DNA of 64,000 nucleotides, taken from NCBI RefSeq assembly GCF_000176175.1, contig NZ_ACZP01000014.1:310001-374000 (forward strand). Direction: 5' to 3'. Made by a program: the position numbers and the translations under genes. Positions 55,629 through 64,000 of this stretch are shown here, in pieces (the first letter of the stretch is position 1; the number at the start of each line of letters is the position of its first letter). The notes below the pieces were generated by a model, which saw only the letters and a list, made by a program, of their open reading frames with translations, did not search any database and was not told where the DNA came from. Source of the DNA: Vibrio furnissii CIP 102972. GTDB taxonomy: Bacteria; Pseudomonadota; Gammaproteobacteria; Enterobacterales; Vibrionaceae.

Positions 55629-55825
55629 ACGGCCTCCTGAGAAAAGGAAGCGGAGTTAAGGGAAAAAAGAAGTGAAGTTGGTCGCCTTAAGGGGTCGTCC
55701 ATTCGTTGTTATAACCTCTATGACTTAGGAGGCATCAGTAAATCATTGCACCCTTTGTTGAGCAAGATCTCCATTTGTAACAAGCTGTAAAACAGCCTAT
55801 TTTCGGCATGCTGCGGTGTGGGAAA

Positions 55826-56683
55826 TTATAGTTTGGCGCCGTTTTGATACTCATAACGATGCTGGCGGGGCGTTTTTCCGCTCCAGCGTTTAAAGCGTGT
55901 ACTGAAGTTGGCACTGTTGGGATAGCCCACCATTTCGCCGATATGTTGCACCGACCAATCGGAGCGCGCCAGCAAACGAGCAGCGTACTCCATGCGCAGC
56001 CGCGTCAAGTGCGCTTTGGGGCTGTGATGATAGTAAGTTTGACTCAAACGATGCAGGTGCGGCACGGAACACGGCACCAAGGCCGCCAGTTGTTCCACGC
56101 TCCATTCACGATGCAGTTGCTTTTGCACCTGCTCAAACGCGCGATTCAATCGCACTGCCATGCGTGGCTGAGGATGGGGCGTCGGGGAATTCAACAACAC
56201 ATTGATTTGTGCAACCGCGTATTGGGCGATAGTTTCGCCGAGTTCGGCAGGCAACGATAGAGTACGCACCAAGGTTTGCGTACAGGAAAACATCACATCA
56301 GTCACGGGCGTCAGATCGTAGCGAATTGTCGCATCAACCACACAAGGCCAATCGCGCTGGGGTGACAAAAACAGCCACGCCAATTGCCAATCTTCTTCTT
56401 CAATACCAAAGCCATTCTCAACGCCCGCAGGCACCACGATCATCGAACCAGGCTCCAACACATAACGCTCTTGCCCGCTTTGCAACCAACCTTTGCCCTT
56501 CACGGTAAACAGCAACATGTGCTGCCCGGGTGACTTCCGATACACGCTAAAAGACTCGCGACAGGTGGCTAACCCACACTGAACAATGCCGCTCTGCTCA
56601 AGGTGCAACGCATGCTCCTGATCGATCACCTGATGGGTGGTTTGATCGGAAATTCGATAATGTTCTTGCGTGTCCTGAATCAT
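55826..56683 (-). CDS. AraC-family regulator with cupin sensor
   Basis: 285 residues from the Met at 56683 (MIQDTQEHYRIS); an upstream extension to 56782 overlaps the divergent MATE start and is rejected. The N-terminal half is an AraC_binding cupin (SVYRKSPGQHMLLFTVKGKGWL, LEPGSMIVVPAG), the C-terminal ~100 residues a double HTH (WSVEQLAALVPCSVPHLHRLSQTYYHHSPKAHL). This layout is common in sugar-responsive regulators. Divergent from a MATE efflux gene across 97 bases, the probable target. Confidence 0.85.
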   Translation of the reverse strand: MIQDTQEHYRISDQTTHQVIDQEHALHLEQSGIVQCGLATCRESFSVYRKSPGQHMLLFTVKGKGWLQSGQERYVLEPGSMIVVPAGVENGFGIEEEDWQLAWLFLSPQRDWPCVVDATIRYDLTPVTDVMFSCTQTLVRTLSLPAELGETIAQYAVAQINVLLNSPTPHPQPRMAVRLNRAFEQVQKQLHREWSVEQLAALVPCSVPHLHRLSQTYYHHSPKAHLTRLRMEYAARLLARSDWSVQHIGEMVGYPNSANFSTRFKRWSGKTPRQHRYEYQNGAKL

Positions 56684-56780
56684 GAGAGTTTGGCAAATAT
56701 TTGGGATGGAATTGAACAATACAAAGGAACGCTCTGCCCCTACACTGACAGCGTTCATTTCTTCGAGTGAGATCGCACCC

Positions 56781-58184
56781 ATGTTGGCCTCTTTTCATCA
56801 TCTGGATCGCCCGTTCTGGCAAAAACTGATCAGCATTGGCGTGCCCGTGTCCATGCAATCTATGCTGTTTTCACTGCTGGGTGTGGTGGATATTTTTATG
56901 GTCAGCCAACTGGGTGAAGCCGCCACCGCCGCCGTCGGGGTGGGCAACCGAATCTTCTTTTTCAACTTGATCGTCATTGTTGGCGCGAGCAGCGCAGTAA
57001 GCGTGTTGGCGTCGCAATACTTTGGCGCGGGTAATCTCGATGGCGTGCGCCGCACACTCGCCCAATCGTGGGTGGTCGCCCTTGGATTCACGCTGCCATT
57101 TATGGCGCTGTATCTGATATCGCCACAATCGGTGGTGTCGATGATTGCCTCAGACCCCGAATACATCGCTTTGGCGACCGATTACTTGTGGGTCACCGGG
57201 GCAAGTTTGTTCTGCACTGCCTTGGTGGTGCCGGTTGAGGGCGTGTTGCGTTCGGTTGGCGAAGCCAAACTGCCGACCCGCGTCAGCATCATTGCCATCA
57301 TCATCAATGCGATCCTCAACACGCTGCTGATCTTCGGCCTGTTCGGTTTCCCTGAACTGGGCGTTTTGGGCGCGGGAATTGGAACCTCGGTTTCTCGCGT
57401 GTGCCAGACCGCCATGTTGTTTTACGCGTTGCACCGCCGTTACCCGCACCTGCTGCCGACACGAACACATTGGCAGCAAGCGAAGCTGCGCCTACACCGC
57501 GTACGCTACTACAAAGTCGCGTGGCCGATGATTGTGCACGACACGGGTTGGGCCGCGGGCATTCTGGCGTATAACGTGATTGTCGGTCAGTTGGGCGTAT
57601 CAGAGCTGGCGATCATCTCGTTGCTTTCACCGATAGAAAGCGTGTTGATCTCGGCGTTTATGGGATTTGCGGTCGCTGCCTCAATCATTTTGGGCAATGA
57701 AATTGGCGCTCAGAATTATCAACGCGTCGAGAACACCGCGTGGTGGTACGTGATTACGAGCTGCGTGCTGGCGTTGCTGTTGGCACTACTTTGCTATCTC
57801 GCCAAACCAGCACTGGCATGGCTCATCAGCCATAGCCCGCTGGAAGATTCAGCCATGGCATTGAATGTGTGTTTGGTGATGGCATTTGGCATGGTGCTAC
57901 GCGTGTTCAACATGGTTGGCATTGGCGGCGTGCTGAAAAGCGGCGGCGATATTCGCTACAGCATCTTTATTGACCTGTTCGGCCAATGGGCCATTGGGAT
58001 TCCGCTCGCTTACTTCACCGGTTTGGTACTCGGGTGGCCGCTGCACTGGGTGTTGATGGCAATTTGGCTGGAAGAGGTCGCCAAGATTTTCCTGACCACG
58101 CAGCGCATTCACTCCAAACGCTGGATCAACAACCTGATTGGCGACAGTGAATCGCCATCGCTCATCGCGCAGCAAGCGAAATGA
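56781..58184 (+). CDS. MATE-family multidrug/Na+ efflux transporter
   Basis: 467 residues from ATG 56781, chosen because the protein then begins like other MATE proteins (FWQKLISIGVPVSMQSMLFSLLGVVDIFMV); the longer frame to 56682 crosses the divergent promoter. About 12 helices in two halves, each with the MATE pattern (second half VAWPMIVHDTGWAAGILAYNVIVG). Exports cationic drugs in exchange for Na+ or H+. The AraC regulator opposite may control it. Followed by an 11-bp hairpin. Confidence 0.88.
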   Translation: MLASFHHLDRPFWQKLISIGVPVSMQSMLFSLLGVVDIFMVSQLGEAATAAVGVGNRIFFFNLIVIVGASSAVSVLASQYFGAGNLDGVRRTLAQSWVVALGFTLPFMALYLISPQSVVSMIASDPEYIALATDYLWVTGASLFCTALVVPVEGVLRSVGEAKLPTRVSIIAIIINAILNTLLIFGLFGFPELGVLGAGIGTSVSRVCQTAMLFYALHRRYPHLLPTRTHWQQAKLRLHRVRYYKVAWPMIVHDTGWAAGILAYNVIVGQLGVSELAIISLLSPIESVLISAFMGFAVAASIILGNEIGAQNYQRVENTAWWYVITSCVLALLLALLCYLAKPALAWLISHSPLEDSAMALNVCLVMAFGMVLRVFNMVGIGGVLKSGGDIRYSIFIDLFGQWAIGIPLAYFTGLVLGWPLHWVLMAIWLEEVAKIFLTTQRIHSKRWINNLIGDSESPSLIAQQAK

Positions 58185-58189
58185 AAACA

Positions 58190-58221
58190 GCCTGACGCGC
58201 AACAACGTTCGCGCGTCAGGC
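58190..58221. terminator. Hairpin after the MATE gene
   Basis: 11-bp perfect stem GCCTGACGCGC/GCGCGTCAGGC with a 10-base loop between convergent genes; only a weak T-tract on the minus strand. Confidence 0.55.
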
Positions 58222-58304
58222 GTAATTAAGCAAGACTGAGGTCTGATTGGCATCGACTGTGATTAGAACCGATGCCGTGCAATCGCCACGCAATCGCAGT
58301 CCAA

Positions 58305-58649
58305 CTATGACGACATGGACGCAGTCACGCGGTCGCATTTGGCAGCGCAAATGAAATCATTTTTGTGCAGCCCTTTGATTGAATGGCTCCACCAAGTCAC
58401 GGTCACTTTTCCCCACTCAAGCACGATGCTGGGATGGTGGAATTCGTCTTCAGCAAGCTGAGCAATCTGATTGGCGAATGCCCAAGCCAGCTTGAAATTC
58501 TTAAAGCGATACGCTTTTTCCAATTGTGGAATGCCGTCGCGGTGGATCAGCGCCCAGCCTTCAAGTTCGCTTAACAGCGTTTGCTGTTCGTCCTGAGTTA
58601 ACGCTATCGCATCAGCGCTGCACGCTTCGCAACGTAATTCATCAAGCAT
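58305..58649 (-). CDS. phhB: Pterin-4a-carbinolamine dehydratase
   Basis: 114 residues from ATG 58649, which overlaps the phhA stop by 8 bases with GGAAG ahead. DCoH fold with the catalytic His cluster [21 protein letters not shown]. It dehydrates the carbinolamine formed by phenylalanine hydroxylase and so helps recycle tetrahydropterin. Translation-coupled to phhA, the textbook arrangement. Confidence 0.94.
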   Translation of the reverse strand: MLDELRCEACSADAIALTQDEQQTLLSELEGWALIHRDGIPQLEKAYRFKNFKLAWAFANQIAQLAEDEFHHPSIVLEWGKVTVTWWSHSIKGLHKNDFICAAKCDRVTASMSS

Positions 58650-59433
58650 GTGTTTCTTCCTTCGGGGTAAATAAAGGGGGCAGCAGTCCTGCCGCCATGG
58701 CCTGTTCAACATGGCCCATCAGATCGGTCTGACTGAGCTGATACAACTGGCGAATATCGTCCAAGACGTAGTACACCGGCTGCATGATATCAATGCGGTA
58801 CGGGGTGCGCAGGACGTTGTGCACGTTAAAACGCTCCTGTGTCGGAATGGGGCTATCGAGCGAATAGATTGTTTCGCCCGGCGATGAAAGAATCCCGCCC
58901 CCATAAATTTTGGTGTGATTTCCCTCGTTCACCAACCCAAACTCCACCGTAAACCAGTAGAGACGCGCCAGATAAGCCCGCTGCTGCGGTGTGGCGTTTT
59001 TGCCCAGTTGCCCATAAGTATGGGTGAACGCGGCAAAATCGGGATGCGTTAACATGGCGCAATGGCCGAAGATCTCATGGAAGAAATCCGGTTCTTGCAA
59101 GTAGTCAAACTCCTCACGGCGGCGCAAAAACGTCGCGACGGGGAATTGCTTCTCTGCCAGCAGCGCAAAGAAGCGATCAAAATTGATCAGTGCTGGCACA
59201 GGTGACACTTGCCATCCCGTTTCTCGCAGCAACACGCGATTAATTTCCGGCAATTGCGGCACGTAGTCGAGGGGCAGATTGAGCATCTCCAACCCATCAA
59301 GGTAAGCCTGACAAGCACGCGAACGAATGACCGATTGTTGGCGCACAACCAAGTCGTGCCAAATGGCATCTTCCTCGGGATCCCAATCGACAAATCCTTT
59401 GTGATTCACTGGTTTGGAATGATACGTCGTCAT
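58642..59433 (-). CDS. phhA: Phenylalanine 4-monooxygenase
   Basis: 263 residues from ATG 59433 with AGGAG upstream (a GTG one codon earlier is also open). Iron ligands H119 and H124 ([11 protein letters not shown]) and E164 (WFTVEFG). Single catalytic domain of bacterial size. It hydroxylates phenylalanine to tyrosine with O2 and tetrahydropterin. The acetoacetyl-CoA synthetase gene opposite handles a product of tyrosine breakdown. Confidence 0.95.
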   Translation of the reverse strand: MTTYHSKPVNHKGFVDWDPEEDAIWHDLVVRQQSVIRSRACQAYLDGLEMLNLPLDYVPQLPEINRVLLRETGWQVSPVPALINFDRFFALLAEKQFPVATFLRRREEFDYLQEPDFFHEIFGHCAMLTHPDFAAFTHTYGQLGKNATPQQRAYLARLYWFTVEFGLVNEGNHTKIYGGGILSSPGETIYSLDSPIPTQERFNVHNVLRTPYRIDIMQPVYYVLDDIRQLYQLSQTDLMGHVEQAMAAGLLPPLFTPKEETHA

Positions 59434-59662
59434 CACCCCATCTCCTTAACAACCTCGTTACATTAAGCCTATCGCCTTCGATTTTGGCTGCCAATGATCC
59501 GCTCTGAATACCCGCACAAAGCAGTGTAACATTTTATTTACATTCACTATTTTTTTGCTTATATATCAGCGATCTGATCATTGGCCGCAGGTTTGACTTT
59601 ACGGAAAAATGGTCAAAACTTGATGCATTGCAGAAAAAAGAAAACCAATCATCGAGGATGTT

Positions 59663-61648
59663 ATGTCAAACGCCACGCCCCTTTGGACGCCCAGTCAGGA
59701 CCGAATCAACGCTTCCAACCTGCAGCAGTTTCTTCGTCACATCAACATGCAAGGCGAAGCGTTTGAGAGTTATGACCAATTGCACCGGTGGTCGGTAGCC
59801 GACAAGAAAAAATTCTGGCTCGAGGTGTGGCAATTTTGCGATGTGATTGGGTATTGCGGCGACTGCATTCATGGCGAAGGGATCGCGCGCTGGGATGAAT
59901 TTGAACCCGCCAGAGACACCATTTGGTTTCCTCAGGCGCAGCTCAATTACGCAGAGAATTTACTCTCTTATGCCTATCAGCAGCCCGATGGGGTGGCCAT
60001 TTGGTTTAAAAATGAAAATGGCCAAAGCCGCAAGCTGACTTGGCAGCAAGTGTGCGATCAAGTTTCCATCGTTCAGCAATGGTTAACCCAAAACGGCGTG
60101 GGCCGCGGCGATGTGGTCGCTGGCTATCTGCCCTATCTGCCCGAAAGCGTGATTGCCATGTTGGCGACCACCAGCCTAGGCGCAATTTGGACGTCAACCT
60201 CGCCTGATTTTGGCGTCGAAAGCGTGGTGGAGCGCTTTGGTCAGGTGCAACCGAAAATTCTGTTTTGCTGTAATGGCTACCGCTTCGGCGGCAAAAACCA
60301 TGTGATGGAAGAACGCAACGCCAGCATTGTCGCGGCGATCCCGTCGATCGAAAATACCTGTCAAATCGAATACCTCCAGCAGCGCAGTTACAGCCAAGAT
60401 TTCAACGATAGTTTTTCTGACTGGCCAGCGATCCTCGCCAGCTATTTGCCGCGCGGTATTGAGTTTGAACGCGTGGGGTTTAACGATCCGCTGTTTATCC
60501 TCTACTCCTCCGGCACCACTGGCCAACCCAAATGCATCGCGCATTCCGTCGGCGGCACGGTGCTGAACCACCTCAAAGAGCATCAACTGCACTGCGATAT
60601 TCAACCGGGCGATCGGGTCTTTTATTACACCACATGCGGCTGGATGATGTGGAATTGGCACGTGTCCGCGCTGGCAAGTGGCGCAACCTTAGTGATTTAT
60701 GACGGCAGCCCGATGTACCCACAGCCGGGCGTGTTGTGGGAGTTGGCTCAAGAAACCCAAATGACGCTGTTTGGCACATCAGCCAAATACATTGAAGCGT
60801 TGCAAAAAAGTCACTTCTCGCCCAGTGATTTCTACGATTTAAGCGCGCTGAAAACAATTTGTTCGACGGGCTCGGTGCTCTACCCCGAGCAATTTGAGTA
60901 CGTCTACGCCGACATTAAAGCCGATTTACATTTGGCATCTATTTCGGGTGGTACCGATATTTGTGGCTGCTTTGTGTTAGGAAATCCAATCTCGCCGGTC
61001 TACCGCGGTGAATGTCAGGGCGCGGGACTTGGCCTTGACGTGGCGGTGTACAACGATACCGGCATTGCCGTGAGCCAACAGCGCGGCGAACTGGTGTGTC
61101 GCAACAGTTTTCCCAACCAACCGATTGGCTTTTGGCATGATGATGGCGAACGCTATCACCACGCGTATTGGGACAAGTACCCCGGTGTTTGGCATCATGG
61201 CGATGAAATTGAATGGACAGCGCAACGCGGTTATCGCTTTTATGGACGCAGTGACACCACGCTCAATCCGGGCGGCGTTCGGATCGGAACGGCGGAAATT
61301 TATCAGCAAGTCAATCAGTTAGATGAAATTGTCGATTCGATTGCGGTCGGTCAAAAACAGGGCAATGACGAAGCCATCGTGCTGTTTGTGCAGTTGGATA
61401 GCAAAACCTTTTTAACCGATGAGCTGAAAGAGAAGATTCGTAAAACCCTGCGCGCCCACTGCTCGCCACGCCACGTGCCAGCGTCCATTTATCCTATCAG
61501 TGAGGTGCCGCGCACCAAATCGGGCAAGTTGGTTGAGCTGGCGGTCAAGCAGACTTTGCAAGGCCAACCGGTGAAGAATATTGGCGCTATTGCCAACCCG
61601 ATGGTGTTACAAGAAATAGAGCAGCTGTTTGAAAAGCATGAGGTTTAG
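59663..61648 (+). CDS. aacS: Acetoacetyl-CoA synthetase (acetoacetate-CoA ligase)
   Basis: 661 residues, ANL superfamily. Phosphate loop SSGTTGQPK at 282-290, adenylate motif ISGGTDICGCF, and the C-terminal catalytic Lys K622 in RTKSGK. The long N-terminal domain and SGGTDICGCFV pattern separate acetoacetyl- from acetyl-CoA synthetases. It activates acetoacetate to acetoacetyl-CoA in the cytosol. GAGGATGTT ribosome site. Divergent from phhA; acetoacetate is the end product of phenylalanine/tyrosine degradation, so a shared pathway is likely. Confidence 0.9.
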   Translation: MSNATPLWTPSQDRINASNLQQFLRHINMQGEAFESYDQLHRWSVADKKKFWLEVWQFCDVIGYCGDCIHGEGIARWDEFEPARDTIWFPQAQLNYAENLLSYAYQQPDGVAIWFKNENGQSRKLTWQQVCDQVSIVQQWLTQNGVGRGDVVAGYLPYLPESVIAMLATTSLGAIWTSTSPDFGVESVVERFGQVQPKILFCCNGYRFGGKNHVMEERNASIVAAIPSIENTCQIEYLQQRSYSQDFNDSFSDWPAILASYLPRGIEFERVGFNDPLFILYSSGTTGQPKCIAHSVGGTVLNHLKEHQLHCDIQPGDRVFYYTTCGWMMWNWHVSALASGATLVIYDGSPMYPQPGVLWELAQETQMTLFGTSAKYIEALQKSHFSPSDFYDLSALKTICSTGSVLYPEQFEYVYADIKADLHLASISGGTDICGCFVLGNPISPVYRGECQGAGLGLDVAVYNDTGIAVSQQRGELVCRNSFPNQPIGFWHDDGERYHHAYWDKYPGVWHHGDEIEWTAQRGYRFYGRSDTTLNPGGVRIGTAEIYQQVNQLDEIVDSIAVGQKQGNDEAIVLFVQLDSKTFLTDELKEKIRKTLRAHCSPRHVPASIYPISEVPRTKSGKLVELAVKQTLQGQPVKNIGAIANPMVLQEIEQLFEKHEV

Positions 61649-61765
61649 CCACCAACATGCACATAAACATGAACGATACTTCATGCTGGCGTGAGCAATT
61701 TTCATTACTGTATTTTTCTTCAATAATGCTATGCTTGCGCCACCGTATTCTGCTTTATTTATTTT

Positions 61766-62689
61766 ATGGATTATATTCATCTATCGAGATTCAGTTTAAA
61801 GCACCTGACGGCACTGCACGTGATGCTCAGCACACGCAGTGTGACGCAGACCGCCGCCCGCCTGTGCGTGAGCCCGTCCAGCATCAGTAAGATTCTGGCC
61901 CAGTTACGTGAGTTACTCGATGATGACCTGTTCTATCGTGATAGCAACCAGTTGATTCCAACCCCTTACGCGTTGCAAATGGGCCCGGCTGTTCACAGTA
62001 TTCTATCCAGCATGAATGGCCTGTTGCATCAGGCAAACTTCGACCCCAAACAGTACAGTGGGCACTATCGGCTGGCGATGCGCGAAAGTACGTTGGAGCT
62101 GTTTGCAGAAGACATTGCCAACATCATTTCCGAATGCTCACCCAATCTTTCATTAACCATTCATTCCAAAGAGTATTACGGATTTGAAGCGCTGCAGCGC
62201 GGCGTGATTGATTTCATGATTCTGCCGCACGACATCAGCCAACCGCCGACATACGCGCAGGACTTGGTGTGGCATGTGATCACCGACGATGAGATGGTGT
62301 GTTTAATGCGGCCAACGCATCCGCTGGCAGATAAAGAGATGACCACGGAAGATTATCTCTCATACAAACACATCGCGATTTTGGATAAGGAACTCAGCGA
62401 ACCCTTCTTTGAGAAGAACCTCGCTCAACGGCATAAATCGCGTCAGGTGAGTGTGACGACCGCCGATTTCGGCGCGGCCGCCATCATGTGTCAGCACACC
62501 GATTTGCTGTTTACCTGTTCAAAACATTGGGCAGAGCGCGCGCATCAGGCGCAAGGCTTAGTCTGCAAGCCGCTGCCGTTCGATTACGGCACCGTGGCGT
62601 ACAGTTTGGTGTGGAACAAACCGAGCATGAACGATCAGGCGATGAAGTGGCTGTGCAAGCAACTGACCAAAGGTCAGTGCGGCTGCTAA
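61766..62689 (+). CDS. LysR-family transcriptional regulator
   Basis: 307 residues. N-terminal winged HTH (LTALHVMLSTRSVTQTAARLCVSPSSISKILAQLRELLDDDLF) and an effector domain with NodD/LeuO-like features (FMILPHDISQ). It follows aacS by 117 bases on the same strand; its target may be the aacS/phhAB region or elsewhere. No clear ribosome site. Ends at a 24-bp inverted-repeat terminator. Confidence 0.85.
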   Translation: MDYIHLSRFSLKHLTALHVMLSTRSVTQTAARLCVSPSSISKILAQLRELLDDDLFYRDSNQLIPTPYALQMGPAVHSILSSMNGLLHQANFDPKQYSGHYRLAMRESTLELFAEDIANIISECSPNLSLTIHSKEYYGFEALQRGVIDFMILPHDISQPPTYAQDLVWHVITDDEMVCLMRPTHPLADKEMTTEDYLSYKHIAILDKELSEPFFEKNLAQRHKSRQVSVTTADFGAAAIMCQHTDLLFTCSKHWAERAHQAQGLVCKPLPFDYGTVAYSLVWNKPSMNDQAMKWLCKQLTKGQCGC

Positions 62690-62701
62690 GTGAAATAGGG
62701 C

Positions 62702-62757
62702 AAACAGAAAAGTAAAAAGGTCAGCAAACGCTGACCTTTTTACTTTTCTGTTTTTGA
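62702..62757. terminator. Strong bidirectional terminator, 24-bp perfect inverted repeat
   Basis: Arms 62702-62725 and 62730-62753 pair over 24 bases without mismatch around loop AAAC; the core is GGTCAGC/GCTGACC with A/T-rich outer parts giving a U-tract on both strands. It separates the LysR and histidine-kinase genes. Confidence 0.92.
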
Positions 62758-62937
62758 TTTTATTTATGTCAAACCCTAGCCATGAGTTGTTAGTCAATAA
62801 ACAGATTTCGATGATGAAATCAGCCAAACGATAAGTTTCGCTACTAATTTCATATCTGCAGTGTATGTATTCTGAGGGATTTCCGACAGTGAAATTACGT
62901 AAATAGTCAATTTACGTTTTGGAAAAACCTTGCAGGA

Positions 62938-64000
62938 CTAGGCTTTAGGCAGGACTACCCAGAAAGTATTACGCTCATTTTCTCTTGGCATCAAGGTGAT
63001 CGTGCCGTGATGCAGCTTAGCAATGTCCTTAGTAATGGACATACCCAGACCGGCCCCATCCCCTTTTTCGGTGTTGGCTCGGTAGAAGTTTTCAAACAGT
63101 TTCTCACGGGTCTCCTCGCTCAGCGCTTCCCCCGTATCGCTGACCCACACATTCACAACCTGACCTTCCTCTTGCACCTCAACTTTGATCTGTCTGCCTG
63201 CCCCCGAGTAACGAATGGCGTTATCCACCAAGTTGGTAAATAGAATCCGCAGCAGGGATTCATCCCCCAACACAAAAATATCGTCGCCGTCGAGAGAGAG
63301 CTCTTGTTGATTGCGCAGCGCAAGCGGCACCAGTTCGGCAATCACACCTTGCACCAGCTTCGTCAGGTTGATGCTGGAGAACGTTAAATCATGGATGCTT
63401 TCCACCCGCGCCAACATCAGCAACTGTTGAATAAGGCGATCCGTGCGCTCAATGCCGCGCAGAATATTGCTTAAATCGGATTTCAACTGCGCTTCATTTT
63501 GGCTCAGCAGGGCGTTTTCCGCATTCAATCGCAACACCGTCAACGGCGTTTTCAATTCGTGAGCAGCCATGCGGGTAAAGCGTCGTTCACGCTGCCACGC
63601 CTGATCCAACTCGGCCAGCAATCTATTTAACGAGTCCACCAGCGGAGAGAGTTCCTGCGTGGGGTTCGACACGTAAATGCTATCAAGCTTGTTGGCACTA
63701 CGCTGGGTAATGGCGCGTTTGAGCTCAGAAATAGGTTCAAAATGTTTGCCAATCAGCAAGGCCATCACCAAAGCCAGACAGGGAATCAAAATCAGTTGCG
63801 GCAAGGCGGTTGAGAGCGCCAATTCGCGGCTCATCTCGTCTCGAATCGACTGTTTCTCCGCCACAATCACGTATTCTGGCTGAGTATGATATTGCGTCGG
63901 CAGCGGTAATTGAAAAAAGCGCCATGGCTTGCCCTCAATATCCAGATAGCCAAACCCGGCGTAGCGCGGATCGTGCGCAACCCGGCTGATCGTGGGAATG
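62938..64000 (-). CDS. Two-component sensor histidine kinase (QseC-like), 5' end outside the window
   Basis: The frame is open to base 64000 on the minus strand, so the first part of the gene is missing; 353 residues are visible. Visible parts: a periplasmic segment ending near RDEMSRELA, one membrane helix (ALPQLILIPCLALVMALLIG), HAMP-like region, HisKA with AAHELKTPLT (phospho-His), and HATPase with N box VDNAIRYS, DTGEAL (G1), and GDGAGLGMSITKDIAKLH (G2). It autophosphorylates and passes phosphate to a response regulator probably encoded just beyond the window. QseC-like by layout; signal unknown. Confidence 0.85.
   Translation of the reverse strand, partial: IPTISRVAHDPRYAGFGYLDIEGKPWRFFQLPLPTQYHTQPEYVIVAEKQSIRDEMSRELALSTALPQLILIPCLALVMALLIGKHFEPISELKRAITQRSANKLDSIYVSNPTQELSPLVDSLNRLLAELDQAWQRERRFTRMAAHELKTPLTVLRLNAENALLSQNEAQLKSDLSNILRGIERTDRLIQQLLMLARVESIHDLTFSSINLTKLVQGVIAELVPLALRNQQELSLDGDDIFVLGDESLLRILFTNLVDNAIRYSGAGRQIKVEVQEEGQVVNVWVSDTGEALSEETREKLFENFYRANTEKGDGAGLGMSITKDIAKLHHGTITLMPRENERNTFWVVLPKA

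Noticed and set aside
55629..55825. Manganese (yybP-ykoY) riboswitch upstream of the TerC-family gene
   Set aside because: The conserved riboswitch sequence blocks were not found on the minus strand of this leader.

Overview
The window looks like Vibrionaceae, most likely a Vibrio secondary chromosome. It holds a Qrr-type quorum-sensing small RNA, an ectABC-lysC operon, a biosynthetic speA-speB pair, ToxR-like transmembrane regulation, a second groESL set and a phenylalanine hydroxylase module. GC is near 50% and drops between about 5.9 and 8.6 kb and in the pilin promoter region. The species is not determinable by eye; V. fluvialis/V. furnissii is a guess. The first gene begins exactly at base 1, and the last (a histidine kinase on the minus strand) runs off the right end.

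Layout. 0-4.5 kb: GhrB-type hydroxyacid reductase, SgrR-type regulator, divergent MFS exporter, GNAT. 4.5-16.2 kb: an accessory surface-structure region. It has a minus-strand unit (EAL protein, receiver-degenerate response regulator, carbonic-anhydrase-like protein), a ToxR-like regulator overlapping a FidL/ToxS-like partner, a chaperone-usher fimbrial operon (pilin, chaperone, usher, two paralogous two-domain adhesins, a small Cys-rich ORF) and an OmpA-like protein. 16.3-26.6 kb: an AaeXAB-like efflux operon, XRE regulator, D-Ala-D-Ala carboxypeptidase, polar amino-acid ABC importer, and a PLP Cys/Met-type enzyme divergent from an Lrp regulator. 26.7-30.6 kb: agmatinase, arginine decarboxylase, TPR membrane protein. 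30.9-34.8 kb: proVWX and a MarR regulator. 34.8-39.4 kb: chemoreceptor, small MscS channel coupled to MgtE. 39.4-43.2 kb: groES-groEL second copy with a candidate sigma-32 promoter, a 71-aa ORF, hemB. 43.2-45.4 kb: a globin-HD-GYP protein followed by PAS-GGDEF. 45.7-49.4 kb: an exported prephenate-dehydratase-like protein, CysB-like LysR, a small RRF-family-like protein, HAD phosphatase, and a 32-aa membrane peptide. 49.5-53.3 kb: ectABC-lysC. 53.5-53.75 kb: LuxO-like boxes, sigma-54 promoter and Qrr sRNA. 53.9-62.7 kb: AraC-GyrI regulator, TerC protein, AraC/MATE divergent pair, phhA-phhB, acetoacetyl-CoA synthetase, LysR.

How the parts fit. Osmoprotection is represented twice, by uptake (ProVWX) and synthesis (Ect), and the MarR gene after proX is a candidate regulator of both. 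Cyclic-di-GMP enzymes occur near the fimbriae (EAL) and as an oxygen/PAS-sensing pair (globin-HD-GYP with GGDEF). PhhAB feeds phenylalanine into tyrosine breakdown, whose end product acetoacetate is the substrate of the neighbouring ligase. The least expected items are the Qrr locus divergent from the ectoine operon, the regulator-rich fimbrial locus, the globin-HD-GYP/GGDEF pair, the exported prephenate-dehydratase-like protein and several short tandem repeats placed just after gene ends.
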